Below, one piece after another: positions 1-7,530 of a DNA stretch of 16,199 nucleotides. The DNA is from Candidatus Vogelbacteria bacterium CG10_big_fil_rev_8_21_14_0_10_51_16 (GTDB lineage Bacteria > Patescibacteriota > Minisyncoccia > Phycocordibacterales > JACRKE01). Positions within the stretch are counted from its first letter, which is position 1; each line of letters begins with the position of its first letter. Location: contig PCYI01000014.1 of NCBI GenBank assembly GCA_002774795.1, positions 30,345 to 46,543 on the forward strand, in the 5' to 3' direction. Under the pieces are notes generated by a model. The model saw only the letters and a program-made list of their open reading frames with translations, searched no databases and was not told the origin of the DNA. Both the position numbers and the translations under genes were made by a program.

Positions 1-1
1 A

Positions 2-892
2 TATCTTGACCTTGGGGAAAGCAACCCTATTGCGCGCATCAAGGGTTGTAAAGCTGAAGCGGCAATTATTACCGGACCTTCCTATTGGGCTACGGCCATG
101 ATGTACGCGGCAGGTGTTCCACTTGTGGTGGCGGCCAAGGTTCTTGGCGGCTATTCCCCTTCGGAAACAAGGCCGTATAGAATACTACAGAAGCTTATAA
201 GGACGTTTCCGTATCGAATGGGCGAGTATGCCCCGCGTGAACGATTACGGGCACTTGAGCCTCTGGGCATTTTTGCCGATAACACCAAAAAGCATCTTGG
301 ATTTTCAAAGGACGCGGACAATCGGGTGGCGCAGTTCTTGGTCAATAATGGCATAGACACTACGAAAGATTTTATTGTGGGGATTTCGCCTTCCGCGGGG
401 AATAAGATAAAGGAGTGGCCCGCCGACCGCTTTGCTCGCGTGATTGATCACTTGTGCGCAAAACATCGTGCCAGAGTATTGATAACAGGGGGTCGGGGAG
501 ACGCAGGCAAGGCGAGCGAGGTTATGAAATCTCTAGGCAACAAAACGGTTGCCATAGATACATCCGGAAAGTTTAGCTTGGATGAGCTTAAAGCCTTAAT
601 CTCAAAATTGAGTTTATTTATAAGCGTAGACTCCGGGCCAATTTACATCGCGGAAGCTTTTGACGTTCCTACGGTTGATATCACGGGTCCAATTGATGAG
701 CGTGAACAACCGCCCCGGGGTTTATTTCATAGAAACGTTACTCCTCCGGAGAGATTGAAGCCAGAGCTTTTTGTGCTAAACGCTAAGTTCCATAATAGAG
801 AGGAGGCGCTCCGGCAAACCCTTTCAATATCTGTGTCAATGGTTATAGACGAATTGGATACTCTTATTGCAGATTTAAAAAAGAGAAAATGA
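2..892 (+). CDS. GT9 (heptosyltransferase-family) glycosyltransferase, N-terminus cut by window edge
   Basis: The reading frame is open from base 2, upstream of the first ATG at 98, so the gene starts outside the window. About 296 residues are visible; family members are usually 320-360 long, so only a short N-terminal part is missing. Typical GT9 signatures are seen: a second-domain start reading GISPSAGNKIKEWPADRF, then a beta-alpha unit (RVLITGGRGD), and near the C-terminus SVDSGPIYIAEAFDVPTV, the equivalent of the family's DSGPMHIA motif that binds the nucleotide sugar. GT9 enzymes (WaaC/WaaF/RfaQ type) add heptose or other sugars to lipid-linked glycans at the inner face of the membrane. 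The actual donor cannot be read from the sequence. The stop overlaps the next start (ATGA), so the two genes are translationally coupled. The family is clear; the substrate is unknown. Confidence 0.9.
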   Translation, partial: YLDLGESNPIARIKGCKAEAAIITGPSYWATAMMYAAGVPLVVAAKVLGGYSPSETRPYRILQKLIRTFPYRMGEYAPRERLRALEPLGIFADNTKKHLGFSKDADNRVAQFLVNNGIDTTKDFIVGISPSAGNKIKEWPADRFARVIDHLCAKHRARVLITGGRGDAGKASEVMKSLGNKTVAIDTSGKFSLDELKALISKLSLFISVDSGPIYIAEAFDVPTVDITGPIDEREQPPRGLFHRNVTPPERLKPELFVLNAKFHNREEALRQTLSISVSMVIDELDTLIADLKKRK

Positions 893-1800
893 ACGAACTT
901 CCTAAGAATTGCATCGTTTGTTCTCACGAGCCAATGCGAGAGTGTTGGAATGATATTAACGTGCTTGTTTGCGGCCATTGCGGATTGGCATGGAGAGAGA
1001 CATTTGATATTCCATCAGATTACTACACAGAACTTAACGCAGAGCGGGGGGCTCCCAGTGAGAGTAAAATGGGCACCCGCTTGAGTAACGCGCGAGATCG
1101 GCTTATGACCGTTAAGAGATTTTTACCACCTCGTGGCATCTGTGATGTTGGTTGCGGAGAGGGTTTATTTCTCTCCGCCCTGGACGACGCTGGCTATACT
1201 AAGTGTTGGGGAATAGAGCCAAATGTTTTGGCTTGCCACTCGGCAAGCCAAGCCGGATACGATATTGTTTTAGGTGGACTTACGGATTTGCCAAGTTTAC
1301 GCATTGGAAGAGACCTTCGGGCGATAACGCTTTTTCATGTCTTGGAGCATTTGCCGGACCCGGGAGCGGCGCTACGTTTAATACACGAAATGATTCCTGC
1401 CGGGGGTATCGTTGTGTTAGAGACGCCGGATTCGGAGGCCTATTTACAGCGAGCGACAAAACATCGCAACCACCTTGTTTATCAGGAGCACCTGTTTTAC
1501 TGGAATGAACGATCTTTGCAAAAGATACTTAAGCAGGAAGGGTTTAGGGTGGTGGCTATCAGTCGGCGCTCTTTCGATTGGGAAAATACTCCTATCCGTT
1601 CTTCGCTAGTAAGACTTGGTGTTCCTGGCTTTAAAGCAAAGCAGACGACTTTTTTCACATCAAAGAGTTCTGACGAAACAAGGGTGCAAGAAGCCCCAAC
1701 GCAGGATTTTATCAGATGTATTACGAGAAAGATGCTTGCCCGCCTCGTCCGCTTATTAAAGCGAGATGACTACATTCTTGTTGTGGCAGAGCGCACGTAG
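889..1800 (+). CDS. Zinc-ribbon class I SAM-dependent methyltransferase
   Basis: A 303-residue protein. The N-terminus has a CxxC...CxxC zinc-ribbon pattern (C8, C11, C28, C31), common in methyltransferases of sugar and O-antigen clusters. Next comes a SAM-binding Rossmann core with motif I ICDVGCGEGLFLSAL, an acidic end of strand 2 in GIEPN, and a post-motif FHVLEHLPDPG typical of the Methyltransf_23/UbiG-like group. The downstream segment YQEHLFYWNERSL is also usual in this group. It probably O- or C-methylates a sugar or glycan chain end in the cytoplasm. It starts inside the stop of the preceding GT9 gene with a 4-base overlap, and a purine-rich stretch before the ATG gives only a weak ribosome site. 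It ends 36 bases from the converging GT2 gene. The target sugar is unknown. Confidence 0.88.
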   Translation: MNELPKNCIVCSHEPMRECWNDINVLVCGHCGLAWRETFDIPSDYYTELNAERGAPSESKMGTRLSNARDRLMTVKRFLPPRGICDVGCGEGLFLSALDDAGYTKCWGIEPNVLACHSASQAGYDIVLGGLTDLPSLRIGRDLRAITLFHVLEHLPDPGAALRLIHEMIPAGGIVVLETPDSEAYLQRATKHRNHLVYQEHLFYWNERSLQKILKQEGFRVVAISRRSFDWENTPIRSSLVRLGVPGFKAKQTTFFTSKSSDETRVQEAPTQDFIRCITRKMLARLVRLLKRDDYILVVAERT

Positions 1801-1836
1801 CCTACCCTTTTAAATGTCTCCTCATTTTTGCATGTC

Positions 1837-2814
1837 CTACTCACAGATATCTTGATGCCGCAGATGTGTTCGCACGGCGTACAATCCTTTCTGGTCTGAA
1901 GTGTGATATATGCGCGATATCAACTCCGCCAAGAAGCCAAACACAAGGAGTTGGACGCTAACGATTATTCCAATTGCGCTTACAATTAAAAGGCCTGTAT
2001 TTTGCTGTGAAGGAAGGCCTAGGACGTATTTGTAATAAGTAACTAATCCTATGCCAAACAATCCCACAATAATTCCCAAGAAACTGATTGTGCCGAAAAG
2101 GCGAAAAGGAGCTTTTGCATATTTCGTTAGGAACTTTATAAGCAATAGGTCGAGTGCGACGCGAAAGATCTTGCCAAACCCATAAGCGCTCTCACCCTTT
2201 AACCTCTTTCGTATCCTTATTGGAATCTCTTTTATTCGTATCCCTTTGTAGTAAACCAATGCTCCGGCAAACCTATGTAAATCCCCGCTCAAATCAAGAT
2301 TGCGAACAAGTTCTCGCCGGTAAGCTTTCATGGTGGAGCCGAAATATTTCATTTTTGCTCCAGTGAATGAGCTCACTAATTTGTGGAATATTCTGGAAAG
2401 CAAGGCTAAAAAATTGCTATCCCTCTGGTCCTCCTCCTTCCAGCTGCTTGCAAGATCATTACCCTCTTCGATTGCTTTTATGAACTCTGGAATGTATTTG
2501 GGGTCGTGTTGCCCGTCTCCATCCATTGCAATGACCACATCACCAACGGCATGCTTCAGGCCAGCACTTAAAGCAATCGTCTGCCCCTGATTTCCCAGTA
2601 ATGATATGACCTGTACGCGAATGTCGTTTGCGAACAAACTCTCTAATATTTCGAGCGACGCATCGTTGCTACAATCATCAACGTAAATCACCTCATATTC
2701 CTTTTTTGTTGTGTACAAAACATCAACCAGCTCTTTATACAAGTTTGGTATATTCCCCTCTTCATTATACACGGGGATAACAATGCTCACCTTTTCTATC
2801 CGGTGTGGTTTCAT
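1837..2814 (-). CDS. GT2 polyprenyl-phosphate glycosyltransferase (DPM1/GtrB/ArnC type)
   Basis: A 325-residue protein. The N-terminal GT-A domain begins with VSIVIPVYNEEGNI (residues 9-22), followed by VDDCSND (45-51) and the metal/nucleotide site MDGDGQHDP (97-105). The segment KRLKGESAYGFGK (203-215) is typical of dolichyl- or undecaprenyl-phosphate sugar synthases. Two hydrophobic helices (about 240-262 and 272-298) anchor the C-terminus, as in GtrB and ArnC; the family is usually 300-340 long. Known members move a sugar from UDP or GDP onto a polyprenyl phosphate on the cytoplasmic side; the lipid-linked sugar then serves an extracytoplasmic GT-C transferase. Here the gene lies 20 bases after a YdjC/HpnK-type deacetylase on the same strand, which hints that the carried sugar is an N-acylated amino sugar. 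It has the clearest Shine-Dalgarno site in the window. Confidence 0.92.
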   Translation of the reverse strand: MKPHRIEKVSIVIPVYNEEGNIPNLYKELVDVLYTTKKEYEVIYVDDCSNDASLEILESLFANDIRVQVISLLGNQGQTIALSAGLKHAVGDVVIAMDGDGQHDPKYIPEFIKAIEEGNDLASSWKEEDQRDSNFLALLSRIFHKLVSSFTGAKMKYFGSTMKAYRRELVRNLDLSGDLHRFAGALVYYKGIRIKEIPIRIRKRLKGESAYGFGKIFRVALDLLLIKFLTKYAKAPFRLFGTISFLGIIVGLFGIGLVTYYKYVLGLPSQQNTGLLIVSAIGIIVSVQLLVFGFLAELISRIYHTSDQKGLYAVRTHLRHQDICE

Positions 2815-2817
2815 GAT

Positions 2818-2823
2818 CTCCTC
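2818..2823 (-). promoter_or_regulatory. Strong Shine-Dalgarno site of the GT2 gene
   Basis: Reading the minus strand, GAGGAG sits 3 bases before the ATG at 2814. It fixes that start and shows that the host ribosome can use a classical Shine-Dalgarno pairing, although most genes in this window lack one. Confidence 0.7.
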
Positions 2824-2834
2824 TATGTGTTACA

Positions 2835-3692
2835 CTATCCTATATCTGGGAAGGTAGAAAGCACAACTCCAGTTCTTTCAACAAGGCTTTTTAACTTCGT
2901 GTCGATAAGTACTTTCATTTCCAGGTATCTGTATGTATCGATATAATTTTCCAACGTTTTTGGTGTATATCCAGGATGACACGACAACTCACTTATGCCC
3001 GACGGGAGCAGTTTAAGAATTTTTTCAATGCGAGGGGTGGAAAAACGTCTGCTTAGTGATACTCCGTAAAGGCGATCGGGACTTTTAAGATTACTTTTTC
3101 GCAACATGCCCTTATTTACCGGGGCGCACAGGGTCATTAATATATTTTTGTACAACTGAGTAGGGTTAAGGATGATGTGAGCATTCATGGGTTCAAAAGG
3201 TAGTCGTACATAGGGGATGCTGTGCTTTTTGGCAACCGAAAGGACGATATCAAAAACAAATGGCAAGGTGTGGATGTGTTTCTCCGTATCAAGGTGAGAA
3301 ATGCTGACGCCCGCTTCGAACGCTTTTTTTACTTGCGCATCAAATTCAGAGAAGATTTCTTCCCGGACACGCTCCTTGTTTGTGTAACAACGTAAAGTTA
3401 AGAGAAGTGTGTTTTGAAGGAATTTTCCCCCTAACGTCAAAGTTGGGCAATCGGTAAGCGATGTTCCGCGGTATATATTTAGATGGACTCCGACATCAAG
3501 TCTTGGATTATCTCTTATGTGCTTGAGGGCGTGGTCAAGACCAGCCATATTCATGAGGAGCGACGCACTGGTGACAATGCCTTCTTGGTGGGCCTTGATA
3601 ATACCGTCGTTAATTTCAGAGTTTTCACCGAAATCGTCCGCATTTATAATTAATCGGCACACGTGCGAGTTCTTTTCATTTATATACTTCAT
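2835..3692 (-). CDS. YdjC/ChbG/HpnK-type carbohydrate deacetylase
   Basis: A 285-residue protein, normal for the family. Hallmarks are visible: LIINADDFGENSEINDGI near the N-terminus (metal-binding D19/D20), GVHLN (H70), SHLDTEKHIH (132-141, metal/catalytic H133, H139, H141) and ELSCHPGYTP near the C-terminus. ChbG removes an acetyl group from N,N'-diacetylchitobiose, and HpnK deacetylates an N-acetylglucosaminyl lipid made by the GT2 enzyme HpnI. No signal peptide is seen, so it should act in the cytoplasm. The GT2 gene follows 20 bases later on the same strand, repeating the HpnI/HpnK type of pairing; this supports deacetylation of a lipid-linked or free N-acetyl sugar, as inference. The start has no Shine-Dalgarno site and lies about 12 bases from the predicted transcription start. 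Confidence 0.9.
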   Translation of the reverse strand: MKYINEKNSHVCRLIINADDFGENSEINDGIIKAHQEGIVTSASLLMNMAGLDHALKHIRDNPRLDVGVHLNIYRGTSLTDCPTLTLGGKFLQNTLLLTLRCYTNKERVREEIFSEFDAQVKKAFEAGVSISHLDTEKHIHTLPFVFDIVLSVAKKHSIPYVRLPFEPMNAHIILNPTQLYKNILMTLCAPVNKGMLRKSNLKSPDRLYGVSLSRRFSTPRIEKILKLLPSGISELSCHPGYTPKTLENYIDTYRYLEMKVLIDTKLKSLVERTGVVLSTFPDIG

Positions 3693-3711
3693 AATTTATA
3701 CAGGAGCAACC

Positions 3712-3739
3712 AGTATACCATACTCTTTTCCTGGCTAAA
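3712..3739 (-). promoter_or_regulatory. Putative sigma70-type promoter of the deacetylase-GT2 operon
   Basis: On the minus strand a TATACT -10 box (3712-3717, 5 of 6 consensus bases) is preceded by TGG, giving an extended -10. The -35 region is poor (TTTAGC with a 16-base spacer). Transcription would start about 12 bases before the ATG at 3692, too short a leader for a normal ribosome site. This is inferred from motif match only. Confidence 0.5.
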
Positions 3740-3764
3740 GAAGATTAATCACCCTGGGCGCATT

Positions 3765-3778
3765 TCAAGTTGCTTTGA
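3765..3778. repeat. 14-base motif, copy 1
   Basis: TCAAGTTGCTTTGA. An identical copy lies at 14860-14873. Both copies lie in intergenic regions upstream of methyltransferase genes on the plus strand. Confidence 0.6.
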
Positions 3779-3803
3779 AGCGCGAAACATGAGATAGTAT
3801 CTT
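3775..3803 (+). promoter_or_regulatory. Putative promoter of the main glycan operon
   Basis: TTGAAG (3775-3780), a 17-base spacer and TATCTT (3798-3803), each matching 4 of 6 consensus bases. Transcription would begin about 9 bases before the ATG at 3819. The -35 box overlaps a small dyad, TTCAA-N6-TTGAA (3764-3779), which could be an operator. Motif evidence only. Confidence 0.4.
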
Positions 3804-3818
3804 GATTCCCTAACTCTT

Positions 3819-4556
3819 ATGGAAGAAAAAGACAAGACCATGGTTGAGCATTATGAAACAGTCCGCAATCTTGGGAACGATTTTCGCAATTTTAACCTCT
3901 TTCATCTGGCTTCCTCGCTTGTCAGCGGTAAAACGGTCGTCGACATCGGTTGTGGGAGTGGTCACTTTGCGTCTATTCTGAAAGCATTCAACAAAGATGT
4001 TATTGGAATAGAGCCAAGTGCCGGCATGAGGGCATTGGCCGCGCGCAGTAATCCAGGAGTTGTTGTTATGGAGGGAAGCGCAGAAGAGGTTGATGTCCTA
4101 TTAAAAAAAACCGTTGATTCAATAGTCATGCTCGATGTTCTTGAACATGTCAAAGACGACGGTAATCAAGTAAAAAAGATTAATGAATGTTTGAAAGAGA
4201 ACGGGGAGTTCGTGTTTGTTGTACCCGCTCATCCATACTTATATGGAAAACGGGATATGCAAATGGGGCACTATCGAAGGTATACCAAAAAAGCACTATG
4301 TAAAATTCTTGAGACGAATGGTTTTTCGCTGCAGTATGTGCGTTACTGGAATGCTCTTGGGGTCTTGCCGTACATGGTATCGGAAAAGATTCTGCGGAGG
4401 CCATTACGGGCAAATCTAAGAAAGGTTGGTCCCAATAGTGGTTTGCATTATGTTGCAAGAAAGATGTTGCACTGGTGGTTTGCGGTAGTTGAGAAGAATT
4501 GTAATTTTGGCTTTGGGCTTAGCCTTGTGGGAGTGGCTAAAAAGACATCGGTATGA
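3819..4556 (+). CDS. UbiG/BioC-like class I SAM-dependent methyltransferase
   Basis: A 245-residue protein with a clear Rossmann SAM site: VVDIGCGSGHFASIL (residues 40-54), GIEPSAG at the end of strand 2, and MLDVLEHVKDDG as the post-motif. The segment GHYRRYTKKAL is common in methyltransferases of glycan clusters. It likely methylates a sugar, lipid carrier or glycan intermediate; the target is not visible. A second in-frame ATG at 3840 (MVEHYET) is an alternative start and many relatives begin near there. Neither start has a good Shine-Dalgarno site; the first is chosen because it lies just after the predicted transcription start. It is the first gene of a long plus-strand operon, and its stop overlaps the next start by 4 bases. 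Confidence 0.85.
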   Translation: MEEKDKTMVEHYETVRNLGNDFRNFNLFHLASSLVSGKTVVDIGCGSGHFASILKAFNKDVIGIEPSAGMRALAARSNPGVVVMEGSAEEVDVLLKKTVDSIVMLDVLEHVKDDGNQVKKINECLKENGEFVFVVPAHPYLYGKRDMQMGHYRRYTKKALCKILETNGFSLQYVRYWNALGVLPYMVSEKILRRPLRANLRKVGPNSGLHYVARKMLHWWFAVVEKNCNFGFGLSLVGVAKKTSV

Positions 4557-6301
4557 GCAATATGAGGAAGAAACTATTTAATCATAAGTTGGCCTTAGTT
4601 CTGGCCTTGCTCGCTTCTTTTATTGTGGCGTTTCCTCAAATCTACTTTCGTTTTGAACACGGGAGCGACGGCGTGTATCAGGGCATCGAGCTTTTACCCG
4701 ACTCTCCGTGGTCTGCACGTGCCCGCGAGGCGCAGGATGGGCATCTAAACTTCGGTAATATTTATCAGAAAGATGGCAAGGACCAGCCGTATCTTTTCCA
4801 ACCCTTGGGGTCTATTATCGTCGGCACTTTGGGTAAGATATTTTCCTTGGACATCAATAATACCTTTCTGCTCTCGAGGTTTGTCTTTACCTTCGCGGTT
4901 TTCCTGCTCATCTATAGTTTCGTTTTCTTATTTTCTAAGAACAAGTTTGCCGCGCTATGCAGTGCGGCCATACTGATACTTGCCGAAGCTACTTTAAGTT
5001 TCTCGGGCCTTTCTCGTCTGCTTCATGGTCTTAGTCCGGATAACTTTTTACGCATAGGGAGGCCGGTTAACCCAGCTATGGTTTACTTTTTCTTGTTTGC
5101 TTTTCTCGCAAGTTTTTGGTTGTTCTACAAGAGGCGGAATTGGCGATACGGTGTTTTGAGTGTAGTTATTCTGGGCTTGACTTTTTACAACTATTTTTAC
5201 ACCTGGACCTCGCTTTACGCCTTCGGTGGGCTTCTGGCCGCGATGCTCATTGTTCGAGGAAGTTGGCGCGAAGGCGCACGAGTGGGAGGTGTTTTTGCCG
5301 CGGCCCTCTTGCTTGGTGTCCCTTATTTTATCAATCTCTATAACATCACGATATTCCCAACATATCTGGAAGTAAGCGCCCGCATCGGTGTCCTCGTTTC
5401 CCATGCTCCGTCGTTTATGGGCTTTACGATGATTGCCGCCCTGATTGTTTTCCTCTTGTGGTTCCCAAGGGAAGATAAGGAGAGGTATTTTTTTGGATTA
5501 GCACTTTTGCTTACGAGTTTTATAACCCACAACCAGCAGATTTTAACAGGCAAGGTTCTCCAAGAGGACCATTACCATTGGTTTTTCAATAAACCGATGG
5601 CACTTATCGTGGTGCTGGTGGCGCTCTTGCACCTGCTCGCCTCTAGGGGGTGGCATGTATACAAAAAACCGCTCGCATTTCTCATTATTTCTGCCAGCTT
5701 TGGTATCGGCATGTTTACTCAAGTTGTCTCTTATTATGATGACCAGCGTGACGGGGGCACTATCGCCATCGAGCGTCAGCGTTACGGGCCGGTGATGAAA
5801 TGGTTAAACGAGCATGCGGAAAAGGAGAGCGTTATATTTGCAAACAACGAAGCGTCGCACATGGTCGTTATCTACACGCCACTAAACGTCTTTTACCATC
5901 GAGCGGTAGCGTTTTCCACTCTTTCAGCCACCAATGTTCGCGTGTTTGATATGATGTTCACCTTTTATCGACTTCGCGGTGTCGGGGAAGAAGAGGTGCG
6001 AGACGTTTTTTACAGCGAGCGCGGGTTTATATCCGGGGCTATCTATGGCATATACTACCGAGAGTTGCTGAGTTCATATGAGGCGATACCGGACGAAAAA
6101 ATAGAAGAGGTCATCGCCGAATATCAGAAAGCCCTCGCAACCCCTACCGAGGAGTGGCTAGCACAGATTTGGAGACAATATGAAGTTGAATATCTGATAT
6201 GGGATAAGAAAAGCGATCCACTTTGGAGTTTGGATAAATTTGAATTCTTGAAAAAGAGGGCTGAATTCGGGGATGTCGTAGTCTACCAGTTTGATAAATG
6301 A
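4553..6301 (+). CDS. Multi-spanning membrane protein, probable GT-C glycosyltransferase
   Basis: A 582-residue protein. It begins with a membrane helix (about 13-31) and then a first outer loop containing LLPDSPWSARAREAQDGH (47-64). An acidic first loop with Asp and an Arg/Glu-rich helix is what GT-C enzymes (ArnT, PMT, AglB/PglB-like) use to bind a lipid-phosphate sugar and metal. Many further hydrophobic helices follow up to about residue 395, then a roughly 190-residue soluble tail. I do not recognise a named family. If it is a GT-C enzyme, it would take a sugar from a polyprenyl carrier and attach it outside the cytoplasm, a fitting partner for the nearby GT2 and deacetylase. It overlaps both neighbours through ATGA junctions. 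The coding sequence is G+C richer (38 of 60 bases in 5221-5280) than the distal operon. Confidence 0.7.
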   Translation: MSNMRKKLFNHKLALVLALLASFIVAFPQIYFRFEHGSDGVYQGIELLPDSPWSARAREAQDGHLNFGNIYQKDGKDQPYLFQPLGSIIVGTLGKIFSLDINNTFLLSRFVFTFAVFLLIYSFVFLFSKNKFAALCSAAILILAEATLSFSGLSRLLHGLSPDNFLRIGRPVNPAMVYFFLFAFLASFWLFYKRRNWRYGVLSVVILGLTFYNYFYTWTSLYAFGGLLAAMLIVRGSWREGARVGGVFAAALLLGVPYFINLYNITIFPTYLEVSARIGVLVSHAPSFMGFTMIAALIVFLLWFPREDKERYFFGLALLLTSFITHNQQILTGKVLQEDHYHWFFNKPMALIVVLVALLHLLASRGWHVYKKPLAFLIISASFGIGMFTQVVSYYDDQRDGGTIAIERQRYGPVMKWLNEHAEKESVIFANNEASHMVVIYTPLNVFYHRAVAFSTLSATNVRVFDMMFTFYRLRGVGEEEVRDVFYSERGFISGAIYGIYYRELLSSYEAIPDEKIEEVIAEYQKALATPTEEWLAQIWRQYEVEYLIWDKKSDPLWSLDKFEFLKKRAEFGDVVVYQFDK

Positions 6302-7530
6302 AGATTTTATTTCTTTCAGACGACTTTCCTCCTCAAAGTTTCGGAGGGGCGGGGATATCCACCTATGATTTAGCTCTTGGCGTGCAAAAAGCGGGGCACG
6401 AGGTTTTTGTGATTACAACTTGCAGAAATAAGGAGGAGTCGGGAAAGATAGACTACAATGGCCTCACGGTATATAGTGTAGTGTCTGACTATCCTGCAAA
6501 ATGGCGTGCTTATAGGAGTCTTTATAATCCGCCGGCGCTTGTGCAGATTGATAAGATATTGAGGGATATAAAGCCGGACATCGTGCACGCCAACAATGTG
6601 CATCACCATCTGTCTTACCACTCTATTAAGCTTTCCAAGCGACATGCGAAGACGGTGGTGGTAACCCTCCGTGATGCCATGTCGTTTAGTTTTGGAAAAC
6701 TCGCAACGGAAAAGTACCTGAGGGATTTTGATGCTCGTTTGAGTTGGCTTGACCAGCTACGGCAAGCCAGGAAAAGATGGAATCCCCTACGCAACTTTGT
6801 CATCAGGAGATACTTGGCCTGTGCTCACAAGCGATTGGCCGTGAGTGGCGCTTTGAAAAAGGCACTTGAGCAAAACGGGATCAGGGATGTAGGGGTACTG
6901 CATAGTGGGGCGGATGTAGATACTTGGAAAGTCAATCAAGAGGAGAAGGTAAGATTCCGCAACAAGCATAAACTGGAAGGCAAGAATGTTGTCTTGTTTG
7001 GCGGGCGATTGAGCGGAGCCAAGGGTGGAGGAAAAGTGCTTGAAGCAATGGTGGAGATTATTAAAGAAGTGCCAGACGCGGTATTGTTGGTGGCAGGAAA
7101 GATCGATGAGTATGCGAACGCCATGAAAGATGAGGCAAGGAAATGTGGATGTGATGAGCCTTTGATTTTTACAGATTGGATTAATCGAGAGGATGTAAAA
7201 TTAGTGTACGCCGTATCAGATGTTGTATTGGTGCCATCAATGTGTTTTGATGCTTTTCCCAGAATTGTTTTAGAGGCAATGGCATCTGGAAAACCGGTAG
7301 TCGGCACTTGCTACGGAGGAGCTCCGGAGATTATAGTAGATGGTGTAACCGGCCATGTGGTCAATCCACATAAGGTCGAAGAGATATCTCTAAAGATTGT
7401 TGATTTACTAAAGAACCCCGAAAGGATGAAAAAATTTGGCGACGCTGGTAGAGAGCGAGTTGAGAGAGAGTTTAATTTAAAGAATCAGGTCGCTAGCCTG
7501 ATTTCTGCATATCAAAATGGCCAATCATAG
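6298..7530 (+). CDS. GT4-family glycosyltransferase (GT-B fold)
   Basis: A 410-residue protein with the usual GT4 layout. The N-terminal Rossmann domain starts KILFLSDDFPPQSFGGAGIS, the glycine-rich acceptor-side loop. The C-terminal domain begins GGRLSGAKGGGKVLEAM (about 235-250), and the nucleotide-sugar site reads DAFPRIVLEAMASGKPVVG followed by GGAPEIIVDGVTG. The family's EX7E pair appears here as DX7E, a variant seen in some GT4 subgroups. Such enzymes transfer hexoses or deoxyhexoses from UDP- or GDP-sugars with retention of anomeric configuration, in the cytoplasm and often on a lipid-linked chain. It overlaps the membrane protein upstream by 4 bases and the next transferase by 14 bases, so it belongs firmly to this operon. 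The exact donor is unknown. Confidence 0.92.
   Translation: MKILFLSDDFPPQSFGGAGISTYDLALGVQKAGHEVFVITTCRNKEESGKIDYNGLTVYSVVSDYPAKWRAYRSLYNPPALVQIDKILRDIKPDIVHANNVHHHLSYHSIKLSKRHAKTVVVTLRDAMSFSFGKLATEKYLRDFDARLSWLDQLRQARKRWNPLRNFVIRRYLACAHKRLAVSGALKKALEQNGIRDVGVLHSGADVDTWKVNQEEKVRFRNKHKLEGKNVVLFGGRLSGAKGGGKVLEAMVEIIKEVPDAVLLVAGKIDEYANAMKDEARKCGCDEPLIFTDWINREDVKLVYAVSDVVLVPSMCFDAFPRIVLEAMASGKPVVGTCYGGAPEIIVDGVTGHVVNPHKVEEISLKIVDLLKNPERMKKFGDAGRERVEREFNLKNQVASLISAYQNGQS

Larger units (their letters stand above)
3693..3818. promoter_or_regulatory. Divergent promoter region
   Basis: A 126-base gap between two genes that point away from each other (deacetylase on minus, methyltransferase on plus). 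It holds one promoter candidate per direction, listed separately, and a 14-base motif that recurs upstream of the TylF-type methyltransferase. The region is more A+T rich than the flanking genes. Confidence 0.6.

Noticed and set aside
5048..5404. 118-codon minus-strand open frame inside the membrane protein gene
   Set aside because: It is a shadow of the plus-strand gene, whose hydrophobic codon pattern is continuous across it.
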